From positions 244,580,843 through 244,644,842 of the forward strand of contig NC_090989.1 of the NCBI RefSeq assembly GCF_041146395.1: 64,000 nucleotides of DNA, given 5' to 3'. Made by a program: the position numbers and the translations under genes. Every line of letters begins with the position of its first letter. Positions within the stretch are counted from its first letter, which is position 1. Shown here piece by piece: positions 1 through 10,599 of the stretch. The DNA comes from Eulemur rufifrons. Its lineage: Eukaryota > Chordata > Mammalia > Primates > Lemuridae. The notes beneath the pieces were generated by a model, which saw only the letters and a program-made list of their open reading frames with translations, searched no databases and had not been told where the DNA came from.

Positions 1-629
1 ATTAGATTATCAGTTTCAAAAATGTGATAATAAAGATAGTCACTTATAAAAACTCATATTTAACCTTAATTATTTTAGTCTTTGTGAAAGCACAAATAAA
101 TAAAGCATGCAGTTAACTCATCTATTAACTACTTTATTTGGTTTCATATCCCATATAATTTAACCAAGAACATCTATTCTTTTATATTAGTCTTCTTTTG
201 TAACATTAGCATTTTCATGATTCATTACTAAAACATCACTCCTAGAAGGAAAAAAAAATATTCTCATATTTCAATATAATCTTATCAAATAATACAATAG
301 CATATCCAAATGATAATATAACATGATCAAGTGGGGCTTATACCATGAATGTAATGATTTGTTTTTTTTAGTATATCTATTAACATAATTCACCACAGAA
401 ATAGTCCAAAAAAGTATATGATTACCTCTTTAGATGGTAAAAACTCAGTGATAAGACACACGCTTGCTAAAAGTCTCATTAAAAGACTTCCTCAAGAAAT
501 TATTTTATAAACATAATATATTCTACCAATTTATTTACTTATTATTTCAACTAGCATACAAGTTAGTATCATATCTAATGAGCAAGCTATGAAACCTTCC
601 CTAATCAAGTCAAGAAATAAGATAAAGAC
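1..629. other. AT-rich non-coding sequence, nothing recognised
   Basis: The stretch is AT-rich with stops in all frames. I see no repeat family, promoter or RNA gene here. The L1 remnant that follows may begin inside it, but no recognisable L1 codons are visible before about 630. Confidence 0.5.
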
Positions 630-965
630 CTCATTTATCACAACAATTATTTAAAAGTCTTCCAAAGCTATGCAAAAGAAATGAGAGTAAAAATTAGACA
701 AAGTAAAATTATCCTTAAGTGTAGATGATATTGTTTACCTTGAAAACCCAAGAGAATTAATTAAAATTACAAGTGATATGATAATTCAATAAAGAGGTGA
801 GCAACAACCACCAGTGAGGTAATAAAATTAATGAAAAAGATCCATTCGTAAGCAAAAAATATATGAAAATACTTAAGAATCAAGAGGAAGTGTGCAAGAT
901 CTATAGGAAAAGTAACCTTAAGTGCAACTAAAGGTCACAAAAGAAGACTTAAACAAAAATAATAT
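630..965 (+). repeat. L1 ORF2 remnant (reverse transcriptase region)
   Basis: Translation on + gives VKLSLSVDDIVYLENP at about 703-750, which corresponds to the catalytic FADD...YLENP region of L1 ORF2. The catalytic motif has decayed from FADD to SVDD (718-729). Further L1-like wording continues to about 965 with frameshifts. This is an old, inactive L1M fragment. The outer limits are approximate. Confidence 0.65.
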
Positions 966-2176
966 CATGATTGTTCTTGGCTAAAGTTGTATGGCAGGTA
1001 GAACTGGGCTCTTAAACAATAGGTGATTAGTTAACTGAATAGAATCTGTTTGCTGACCAGATATACTCTCACAAAGACCAACCAGTAGCCTGACAACTCT
1101 ATTTCATCACACTAACACTGTTGGGGCATTAGAATGCAGTCCTTGTTAGGGTAAACTTCGTCAACACCAAGCATATCCTGTACTATGAAGGCATATTAGG
1201 ATTTCAGATGAAGTTTCCCCAGAAACTGAAAGGCAGTCGTAGGGATGGGTATTGTTTTTCTTTTTAAACATCACTGCTGAACTTCATAGAGATCTCTACC
1301 GCCACCACCAAGAACCTATAGGAGTGTAATAACTGGTGCATCATAACTCCTCGAAGAAATAAAAATACTCCAAGGCACTGGACTGCATTCTAGGATTAGA
1401 GAGCATGTATAACCTAATCTTAAAGAATGCATTTAGTGTACTCTATTTATCGATGTTAAAAAAACAACAAAAAAATGACTTTTGGTTGTAAGGTTAATTA
1501 ACTGTGTCTTACAAAAGTATTCATCTTCCTATATAAATAACGTCCGAATATAGTGCCTGCATGTTTGGGTAATGTTAATAAAGCATTTTCTTTTTCAGGA
1601 GTCCTGAATAGAAATGTTTCTGTGGTTCTGCTTTTACAGAGGAAATTTATTGTATTAGGCCACAGCTGTAAATTTTCTCCCTCCAATCCTATAAATTTCT
1701 TCTAAATGTTTAATGGTTTATAACTGTAATTATTCTTGTGTGCCAACATTAAACTTTAAAAAGTTTAATTTGGAGACTATTCGGAGAAACTCATCTTTTT
1801 TACAGCCTCATAAATAGTCCTTTGATGAAATGAGCAGAGGCTCTGTATCTGCCCGAGGTGAATACAAATGACACCACATAGACCATACTTATGGAGAGGA
1901 AGTAAATGCAATGATGTCTAAAGTGATCAGCCAGTGCTCAATAGCAATGAATAGTATACGTTGAAAGATAAGAAATAGCATGATTCTCAAACCTTATGTC
2001 TTTCTCTTCTCTTCCTCATTCTCTTTGTCCTCTTTTCCTCCTCTGAATTGTTCTGAAAGTTTTCAATATTCCCAAACAGTCTAACATTCCTTATCCCGAA
2101 TATATAGTCCATAGCTTCCATTCACCAATATATTCCAGTGTTACTTTTTTCTCTTTTTTTTTCCTTCTTTCTTTCC
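966..2176. other. AT-rich non-coding sequence, nothing assigned
   Basis: About 1.2 kb with no recognised repeat or gene. A 62-codon frame on the minus strand (1498-1686) resembles nothing known and is within chance expectation. A pyrimidine-rich tract at about 2000-2045 and T-rich sequence precede the antisense Alu monomer. Confidence 0.45.
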
Positions 2177-2320
2177 TTTTTTTTTTTTTTTTTTTTGAGA
2201 CAGGGTCTCGCTTTGTTTACTATGTTGCCCAGGCTGGTCTCAAACTCCTAGCCTCAAGCAATCCTTCTGCCTCAGTTTCCCAAGTAACTTGGAGTACAGG
2301 CATGAGCCATCACACCTAGC
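2177..2320 (-). repeat. Alu left-monomer type SINE (FLAM-like), antisense
   Basis: A poly(T) run (2177-2196) is followed by the reverse complement of a 7SL-derived monomer: gagacagggtctcgct, then the gcccaggctggtctcaaact block, then the gtacaggcatgagccatcac block near 2295-2314. Only one monomer is present (about 124 bp plus tail), without a second arm. This fits a free left Alu monomer or a 5'-truncated Alu. No clean target-site duplication was seen. Confidence 0.8.
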
Positions 2321-3019
2321 ATCACTTTTGAATACTATGTAATAGAGAATGCACAGATATGTTAGATATTGCTAAGAATATATCTTCTTTGTGAAGTTCA
2401 ATTGTTGTATCATACCATTTCAGGGACTCAGGTGAATGAGAACTTTAGTTTCAAAGTAGGCTGTGACCATTGAGATAAGTATTAGAAGCTTTGTAATACA
2501 GTATACTGTATTGCAAAGAATACTTCCAAATGTGAATTTATATACAATATTTACTTTAAATTCAATTAAGATACAATAACCAGTCAGTTTTCTTTCATTT
2601 AACTCAGTGGGAAAATATTAAAAATTTCTGCATACAGGTACATAGATATAGGCATCTCCTCAGAAAAATCAAAGGTTTAGTTTTCATTTTAAAATTACTA
2701 TATTATTATATTTACACCTCTATTTTACCACAAAAAGAATTCATTTTCCTTTTGTATAATTGTTTGAATAGAAAACATTTCTATTTAATTTTGTGATATA
2801 TTAACACCCTACCTTAATCCAAAAGGAATTTAAGATAACAAATAATAAAATGTCTAGCTTAATTATCACTTCTAAATATTAAAAATATATATTTATAGCA
2901 CATATTTTTTCTAATTTTAAAACCAATATACAGCTAAACAAAGAATTTTTTAAAATAGAAAAATAGACACAAGAGACTTAAGCATGACTAAAATCACCTA
3001 TTGTCTGCCCAGAGTAGTC
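2321..3019. other. AT-rich non-coding sequence, nothing assigned
   Basis: This stretch is mostly A+T with short T and A runs. No repeat family or coding frame could be supported. Confidence 0.45.
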
Positions 3020-3182
3020 TGTTCATTCTGTAAGTATAATTTCAATATGATGGGAATTGCTCATCCCAATCAGACCCATGTCAAACTGCTAATCTGAAAA
3101 AATGTAAGATAATAAATGTGTGCAGTTTTAAGTCATTGATTTTGTCATAATTTATTATACAAGTAAGAGAAAACTAAAACAA
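3020..3182 (+). repeat. 3' end of a MaLR-type LTR (probable)
   Basis: The block from about 3095 reads like the end of a mammalian apparent LTR retrotransposon (MLT1/MST group): an ataataaatgt polyadenylation-type segment, then 'gttttaagtca...' and 'taatttatta', which resembles the usual gttttaagccac...ttgtta ending. It is diverged and 5'-truncated, and no duplication was visible. Assignment is from memory. Confidence 0.5.
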
Positions 3183-3454
3183 TGAAAATCCAGCATGGAT
3201 ATTATATGTAAAATGTATGACCACTATAGTGCAAAGATTGGAAGAGGGGAAATGGAAGTATAGTATTGCAACATTTTATAATATACATGAAACAGTATTA
3301 AATCGTTTAATGGTAGATTATTATAAATTCAATATGTGAATATGTGTATTATAAATTCTATAGAAGCCACTAAAACAACAAAATACAGTTATAAGTAACA
3401 AGCCAACAAGGAGATGAAGGAGAATCACAACAATAAAAAGGGATAGATAAGTGT
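3183..3454 (+). repeat. Possible L1M-like sequence, weak
   Basis: A segment near 3365-3400 (agaagccactaaaacaacaa and following) resembles old L1M internal sequence, but it is short and AT-rich. The rest of the stretch is unassigned. Confidence 0.25.
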
Positions 3455-5390
3455 AGGAGTGACATCAGCCAGATGGTCGGAATAGGAAGTTCCAGCTCTT
3501 TTCCCTCTATGGAAACATCAATTTAACAGCCATATATGGACCCGAATACCTTTCTAAGAATGCTAGAATGCAGTGAAGAAGTCACAGGACTCAAGAAGAG
3601 CACAGGACAAAGAATGGCTCCATTGAAATGCACAGGAAGAGTACTTTCACTTTTCCTACATTTCCTCCTCCCCTAAGTTGGCACACCTCAGAACTGAGAA
3701 AGATTCTCTTGGTCTATGATTTCTACCACAAGGGAAAAAGAGAGGGAGGGGTGCCTCCAATGTCCCCAGATTTTCAGATCACTTCCTGAGAGATCTGCTT
3801 CTGTTTCACCTCACCCAAAATGTTGAGAGATCCAGCATAGTTTGAATTCATAGAGGCAGTTAAGACTAGAAAGGAGGAGAAGATAGTTCTCAGCAATCAG
3901 TGCAGCCCCAAGTAGTCACAGGCCTCAAGTATGCAGCTGAGATTGTACCTGTCAGCATGGATCTCAACAGCTGCTCTGGCTCTCAGGAGCCAGTTTGGCT
4001 CTGCAGAATTGGGAGAAGGCACACAATCCTAGGACTTCTTCAGATGGGAGGGAGAAAAGGAGAGCTTCATCTGATGTCCTGGCATCTCAGTGCACTGCTC
4101 TAGGGAAAAGAGGTGGGTAGCTCTCAGTACCAGGGATGGCTCAATAGGATTGAGAGAAGGTGCACAATCCTGATTTTTCTTTTTCAGGAGTGAGGGAGAA
4201 AAATGGAACCTTTACCAACAGCTCAATATCAAGAACTACCCTAGGGAAAAAGAAATGGGCAGCTTTCAGCACCCAGTACAGCTTTTTAGAATTGAAAAAA
4301 GGTTCACAATCCAGAGACTTCCCCCAAGAGAGAAGGAGAAGACTGAAACATGCATACTCATAGAAAAAGATTTGAGAGACTCCCAAAATCTCTAGGTGAG
4401 TTGATTGGTGAAGGTCTTTCCCTGCCGAAGCCTGTCATAAAGATTAGAAGAAGTGACTGCTTCATCAAGTTCACAGATATCAATGAAAAATTACAAAAAA
4501 TATGAAGAATCTGGGAAATATGACACTACCAAAGTAACAAAATAAATCTATAGTAACAAACCCTCAAGAAGTAGAGTTCAATGAGTAGTCTGACAAAGAA
4601 TTAAGAGTAATCATCTTAAAGAATCTCAGTGACCCAAGAGAATAGACAGACAAGTAAACAAAATAAGAAAAATGGAATCATAAGCTAAATGAGAATATTA
4701 ACAGAGACAGAAACCATAAAAAAAGGACCAAACAGAAATTCTGAAATTTAAGAATATAATATAATAACTAAATTGAACAATTCAATAGAGAGCTTCATGA
4801 TATTGGTCTTGGCAATGAGTTAACGAATATAACACCAAAAGCACATACAATCAAAGCAAAAATAGGTAAGTGTCACTATCTTAAATTAAAAAGCTTCTGC
4901 ACACAAAGGAAACAACCAACAGAGTGAAAAGTCAACCTATGAAATGGGTGAAAATATTTCATACTGTATATGAAAAAGGGTTAATTTCCAAAATATATAA
5001 GATTGTCCTACAACTCAATAGCAAAAAACAAAACAAAACCAATGTGTATATTATGCCACATTTAAACAAGATAAAAATATCTGCTGTCACTACTCTTTTT
5101 ATCATTGTACTAGAAGTTTTAGCTAGTGCAATAAGGGAAGAAAAAGGAAATTAAAGTCATACAGATTGGAAAGAAAGAAAGAATACTCCCTAAATTCAGA
5201 TGACATGATTATATGGAAAATCATACAATCTCAGGTAATCTAAAAAATAAATATCACAGAACTAGTAAGTGAATTTTGCCAAGTCACAGAATACAAAATA
5301 AACACATACAAAAAAATGAATTGTACTTCTATGTACTAGGAATGGACAACCAGAAATAAACACTTAAAAATCATTCATAAAAGGTTTCTT
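3455..5390 (+). repeat. Old L1M element, 5' region plus scrambled ORF2 pieces
   Basis: The 5' end near 3455-3490 (ccagatggtcggaat) resembles the start of older L1 5' regions. It is followed by a relatively GC-rich 5' region with three tandem units (3970-4395). From about 4800 come ORF2 pieces. 4806-5040 matches the ORF2 C-terminal region (LKSFCTQRKQPTE-type wording). 5055-5340 matches the earlier RT region ([20 protein letters not shown]). This order is the reverse of ORF2, so the unit is either rearranged or two insertions. All pieces carry stops. Confidence 0.65.
3970..4395 (+). repeat. Three ~141-bp tandem units in the L1M 5' region
   Basis: The landmark attgRgagaaggYRcacaatcc recurs at 4008, 4149 and (degraded) 4291, giving periods of 141 and 142 bp. 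A second landmark (gggcagctctcag-like) precedes it each time, near 3975, 4110 and 4253. Tandem 5' monomers are known from some L1M subfamilies and from rodent L1 promoters. Confidence 0.75.
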
Positions 5391-5589
5391 AATTAATAGA
5401 TTTATCACATTGTCTCTGAATTCTCTCTGTCATAATCTTTGTATTTTTCCATTGGCTGATGCAGCTGATAGAAATAGGAAGATTGTTTAATCTCTCTTAT
5501 AGAAAAAAATAGTTCCTAATTGAAATTTAGTTGAAAGTATCTTTCTTGATACTCCTTGCTGAGGCTTTACTATCTATCCATTTAAATCA

Positions 5590-6290
5590 GTCTAAATCCA
5601 ATCAAGAAATAGAAATCACACAGAAGATTAAACAGCAAAAGCGTCATGTGAAAAATTATGAAACTCTGCTGAAGAAGTGACTGTAAGTCTAAGAAAACTA
5701 TATGGTGTCCAAGGAATGAGGGATTGTACCCAAGGAAGAGCAAACTTGGAAGGGGTCCAGATTTTGTTGGAGAAGATTGAGTTTAACTCACTGGATAACA
5801 GAGAAGGTTACTGGTTTGCCTAGATCAGAGTGGGTCTGCAGTCACTTGGCAAACAAGAAGCAGTGCCAGTGTGCAGAGGGAGAAGCTGCTTGCTGAGAAC
5901 TCCATAAAACTGCTGCACAAGGGCTTACAGAAGAAATCACGGTGCAGGTGCAGGTGGGAGGTCTTTCCAGAACTGTGTACAGGGCCTGTGAAAGTTATTG
6001 CCAGGCCAAGTCTAGGCTGCAAGGTTGAAGCAAAGATCCACAGTATGATCTCCCCTCCACACCACTGACAACCCACCAAGCAGCAGCAGGAAACAGCAAG
6101 AGAGCCCCTTTCTCCCCCCAGTATCCCTCCAGCGCCCTCTACTGAGAAGTATAACTGCTCACCATAAAGGAGGGTTGCTAAAAGGAATTCTGTCTAGTAA
6201 GGCCGAGCATATATTGAAGGAAAAATTTGGAGCTAAGCAGCAATAAATCAATAACTGGCATACAGTTTAGTCTTGTGTCCTACAGTTTAC
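5590..6290 (+). repeat. Old interspersed repeat, family unresolved
   Basis: This stretch is GC-richer than its surroundings, with phrases I associate with an ancient mammalian repeat: 'agaaatagaaatcacacagaagattaaac'-type wording near 5605, 'ccagcgccctctactga' near 6130 and 'gagctaagcagcaataaat' near 6231. I could not decide between an LTR and an L1M 5' region. The opposing 84- and 65-codon frames here look like chance. Confidence 0.4.
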
Positions 6291-6619
6291 ATAAATCAAA
6301 TGGAGAGGGAATTATTCAATCGTGTACTATATAGCTATATTTTCACAAGCCATGATCAATAAGTATAAACTATACTTGAATTTTTCAGACATAGTGAAAT
6401 GAGGTTTGCTTAGTTATTTTTAAAAATTTTACCATCTCTTTTTACCAACACAATAAATCTACCATGATCAGTATATTTGATACCTGCATCTTCCCAGTAT
6501 TCTTTAATTCTTTATCTTTTGTCCCTGTATTCTCATTTTCTCCAATTTTCCCTTTCTGTATACAACCTCATCCCTGTTATCTTTTGAATTGCTTCCTGAT
6601 CTCACGTCATCACCTCTTA
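6291..6619. other. AT-rich non-coding sequence, nothing assigned
   Basis: No repeat or gene recognised between the unresolved repeat and the antisense L1 3' end. Confidence 0.4.
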
Positions 6620-6900
6620 ACATTCTTCAAACAGATTTATTGAGGTAGAATTGATATAAAATAAACTGTCCATATTTAAAATGTATGATGCAATACATTT
6701 TAACTTAAGGATAAAACTGAAAAATCTTGACAAACAAGATTATGAACATAATTATCGATTCCAAAGTTTCTCCATGCTCCATTGTACAACCCTTTCTTAC
6801 TCCTCCCACTGACTCTATCTATCTACAGGCAACCACAGATCAGCTTTCTGTCACCATAAGATTCCTGATTATCCCTTTAAATTCTAGATTCTGTAATTAT
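6620..6900 (-). repeat. L1M 3' end, antisense
   Basis: It begins 'tttattgaggtagaattgatataaaataaac', the reverse complement of a typical L1MB/L1MC 3' terminus, and continues with the usual 'caaccctttcttactcc' and 'ccacagatcagctttctgtc' wording near 6786-6855. It is moderately diverged. It runs directly towards the antisense ORF2 piece that follows. Confidence 0.65.
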
Positions 6901-6949
6901 ATCACTTCTCTCATTTCTGATTTTGGTAACTTGTGGATTCTCTGTTTTT

Positions 6950-7400
6950 ATTGTTCAATCTTACTAGAGATTTATCAAGTTTATTGATCTTCTCAAAAAA
7001 CTAGCTTTCAATTTCATCTTTTTTTTCTATTTTTTGCTTTCTATTTCATTGATTCCTGATCTGATTTTTATTATATTAATTTATCTGTTTAAATTCAATT
7101 TAACTTGTTCTTTCTCTAGTGTTGCAAGGTGAAAGATGAGATCACTGAAGAAGACCTTTCTTCTTTTCTAAAATACCCATTTAATGATACATTTTTTAAA
7201 TTTTTATCATTATTAATAAAACTTCCATCATTTAAAACTGAAGCCACACTCCACAAAGTATATGTTGCATTTGTATTTTCATTTAATTTAATACATACTG
7301 TAATTTCCTTTTTGATTTTTTTCTTTGACACACTGATTTAGTTTCTGAATATTTGTGAATTTTCCAGAGATTCATTTTTTGGTATTGGTATCTTATACCT
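6950..7400 (-). repeat. L1M ORF2 remnant, antisense
   Basis: The + strand reads 'tttattgatcttctcaaaaa' near 6980, 'ctatttcattgattcctgat' near 7040 and 'gaagaagacctttcttcttttctaaaata' near 7145. These match the reverse complement of the ORF2 segment between the endonuclease and RT domains. The overlapping 70- and 71-codon frames are by-products of this L1. Confidence 0.65.
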
Positions 7401-8378
7401 TGCATATTTATTCACACATTTATCAATGTTCTTCATTTATTTGTGGTACAAGTTTCATATTCCTGAAGTTATGTCCTATTTCATATATAATGATATAGCA
7501 GAACAATCCAAAACTCAGTAAGAAGTCTGAATAAATTGTATATAATAGATGATACAAATGTAGTTAGAAAACACAAAAAAATAGTTTGATCAAATTCACA
7601 TGATATTAATTTAAAACAATAATTTAAGTTCATACAGTTATTAATTTAAGTTCAAATAACACTCATCACAGATACTTGATCAATAAATATTTCAATATGA
7701 CAGTTCAGGCCCCCAAAATATGTTTTTTAAATGATAATTTAATGATAGAACATGTCTACTATAACTAGATCTTTCTAAAATGTCATCATGTTGATTAAAT
7801 AGCATATTATTAATATAAAGTATTTATTGAGTATTTATAAGTACATATATTGCTGTATACACTCATAAGTGTCTTTTAAGAAATCATTAAAGTATCTATT
7901 TAACTTCAATCATGATCCTATTAAATTTCAATTTAATGCCTAGTTAAGTATGCTTAGGGCAAATCATTTAGGCTATGCCCATACAGATAAAGTGAATTGA
8001 AAAGCCAAAATAGTTATCTAAATAATTTCAGCCAAAATTAAATTTTTAAGTCTAAATTAGCTAGGCCAAATGTCTTCTTTGATCATGTATATTGGATGCA
8101 TCTATAATTCTTGGATTATTCTGTTCTCAAAGAATAAATTTTATATTCTATTAAAACTATAATAGAAAGTCCTCAAGGTAGTAAACGTGTTTATTTCTAT
8201 ACTTCACAGTGACATGGACTATATTTAAATTAATCAGGATTTATAAAAGTGATGCATAGTAAATTCTTAATGAAAACTAACCTGAATTGGAAACACTAAC
8301 TGAAATTTGCATAAAATCAATTTTCATAGAGTATAAATTTTATAATTTTTATCACAGGTTTTATAAAATACTGTTTTA
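7401..8378. other. AT-rich non-coding sequence, nothing assigned
   Basis: Nearly 1 kb of AT-rich sequence with no supported repeat or coding frame. A short direct repeat (taatttaagttca, near 7620 and 7645) is the only structure noted. Confidence 0.4.
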
Positions 8379-8665
8379 CAGTTAACTCTTGAACAATAGG
8401 AGTTGAACTACACGGGTCCACTTCAACATAGATTTTTTTCAATGAAAGTTACACCGAGTGACTGCCTCTCCTGCCTACCCTTCTACCAGGCTCCATCTTC
8501 TTCTCCTCTGCCACCCCTGAGACAGCAAGACCAACACTTCCTCTTTCTCTTTGTCTTCAGCTTACCCAATGGGAAGACAAAGAGGATGAAGACCTATATG
8601 ATGTTCCATAATCCACTTTAAATTGAGTCACTTAAAGTCAAAAGTATACTAATTTTTAAAGGTGC
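8379..8665 (+). mobile_element. Tigger/MER8-type DNA transposon remnant
   Basis: It starts with a terminal repeat of the cagttgacccttgaacaac type (here cagttaactcttgaacaat at 8379) directly after a TA dinucleotide, the usual pogo/Tigger target. The diagnostic 'gaactacacgggtccact' follows at 8404. Later wording (gaagacaaagaggatgaagacc near 8572) fits the same family. The far terminal repeat was not found. Confidence 0.65.
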
Positions 8666-8894
8666 TCCTAGGGCTAACATGTTACCATGCTCATGTTTGT
8701 ATTTGTTAATTTATGAAAAATTGAAAATGTTATCACAAAATGAAGCTGTCACTTTCAGCTCAATTCAGTACTAAGGGTGGAAACTAGTTAAGTTTGCCAT
8801 TTTGCCCTTCAGCAGGTTTCTGTTTACCTTGACCCCTCTAGCTCTGGAAACTTTATCTGTTTGAGTTCTCTATTGCTTTGTTTCCAGATGCTTT

Positions 8895-9280
8895 GTTTCT
8901 ATTAATAAATCTATGCCTTATGCCTTTGCTCATGCCTCCCTCTCACCTGAAATTCTCTACCCCAGCCCTGTTACCTCCACTGGTGAAAATATTATCTTTG
9001 TTCAATATCCATATCAAATGTCTTCTCTACAGTAAAAATTTCCCTACCTCACCCAATAAAACTGCTTTTTTCTTTCCCTAGTTTTTCAAGGCATTTCTTT
9101 AAGAATGCCAGTTCTTATAATTTGCTTTAAATGGTACTCTTTCTAAGTTTACATTATTTAAGGTAAAAGATTGCATCATATCCACAGTGAAATCCTCGAA
9201 AGGGGGAAGGGTTTTCATTCATCATTGTATTAACATTTCCTGGTACATGAGTATTTATTGAATACATGATATTAGAAGGC
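8895..9280 (-). repeat. L2 3' region, antisense
   Basis: It has the L2 antisense order: 'ttgctcatgcctccctctcacctgaaattctctac' near 8925, 'aaatgtcttctctacagtaaaaatttccctac' near 9015, 'gaaagggggaagggttttcattcatca' near 9197, and a tggtacatgagtatttattgaata ending near 9240. It is highly diverged, as expected for an old LINE2. Confidence 0.7.
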
Positions 9281-10094
9281 TGATTTAAAAATAGACAAAT
9301 TTCTGTCAGACACTCTCTCTCCTTAGCCCTGTACCTGGAAATATTTATATTGCAGATATCTCTGATAGTAGTTACTCCTCTGGATAGAATTAATATTTAG
9401 CTTTTGCTTGCAAGAAGAATCCAGTCCTGAAAGTAATATCAGCCATAAAAATGAGATACAAAAATTAACTTTTTTTTTAAACAATTCACTTTCTGTGTGG
9501 GAGGAAACCGATAGAAAAATGCTAAATGAAATTAGCATTCTTATCTCTTCTCCCAGCATAGATCTCTAGGCACTCTGGATGAGTTTGCAAGATTAACATG
9601 CTAGAGTCTCACATAGGAACTGTTCACAGCCCCATGGATGAATTTAAATGTAATTCAGAAATATCATGAAAGAATTTGGTTTCCTAAAAAATGAACACAG
9701 ACATTGGAAGGATTAGAATGCAAAATACCACCAATTTTTAGTAAGTATTTGCTGGAATTAACTTCACTGTATACAAATATTCTGTAATTCAATATTCACT
9801 GGTTGCTTTTCTATCAGCAGTAGTATTTAGTTTAATTTTTTCTACACACTGAGGATCTGCAGTCTGCTGATTTAGAGGGGAAGAGCATGCTACTAGGACT
9901 TTACTCTCAGAATAGCTTTATCCCAAAGGGGGCACATTCCATGGCTTTGAGATTAACAATCTTACCCTTACTTAGCAGAAAGAGAGGAGATATGAACCAG
10001 TGTAATCAAAAAAAAAAAAAAAAAAAAAAGGAAAACAGTTCTGGGGAACTTTCAAGTTATTCAATTCAGTTCCCTAATAGCCAAATAAATGTGT
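9281..10094. other. Non-coding sequence with a 22-bp poly(A) tract
   Basis: No repeat family was recognised here apart from an uninterrupted run of 22 A at 10008-10029. The run has no recognisable SINE or L1 body beside it and no flanking duplication. The 78-codon (9323-9559) and 69-codon (9887-10096) frames match nothing known. Confidence 0.45.
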
Positions 10095-10285
10095 GAATTA
10101 ATAACACTTATCAAGTGTTTACTATACTGCAGACATCATGCTAAGCACTTAGTATGCATTATCTCACTAAAGAGCATAGACACAACCATGGAAAATATGC
10201 TATGTACTTTTGCATTTCATTTTTGAAAACAAAGAGAAAAATACCTAGGACCTTACTCTGACTCCAGTGATTCTTTAACCTCCAT
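10095..10285 (-). repeat. MIR SINE, antisense
   Basis: 'cacttatcaagtgtttacta' through 'gcagacatcatgctaagcacttagtatgcattatctcact' parallels the antisense MIR core (cattta ttgagcacttactatgtgcc...ctaagc). The tail near 10250-10280 fits the tRNA-derived end of MIR. Confidence 0.65.
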
Positions 10286-10599
10286 TCTTTATTATAAATC
10301 ACTTTATAACTGAAAAAAATGATTAGTCCCCAGCATAAATTTCATATTATATTTTAATCAGTGTGCCTATCTGATACCATCCCACACTAAGGACTTCAAA
10401 AGTAGGTAGAATTACTGAATGAAAGTTCTTTTCTGTTTTTTTCTACTTTATTCAATATCACCAAATCCATTCCAGATACATTTTTCATTATATTGTCCAC
10501 AGGATTAACTAAATCATTAGCCTTTCATGAAATAAAATTAATAAGAGAAATAACAATAAAACAATTGAAAAATGTCTTCATAGAGGATATAATGAGAGT

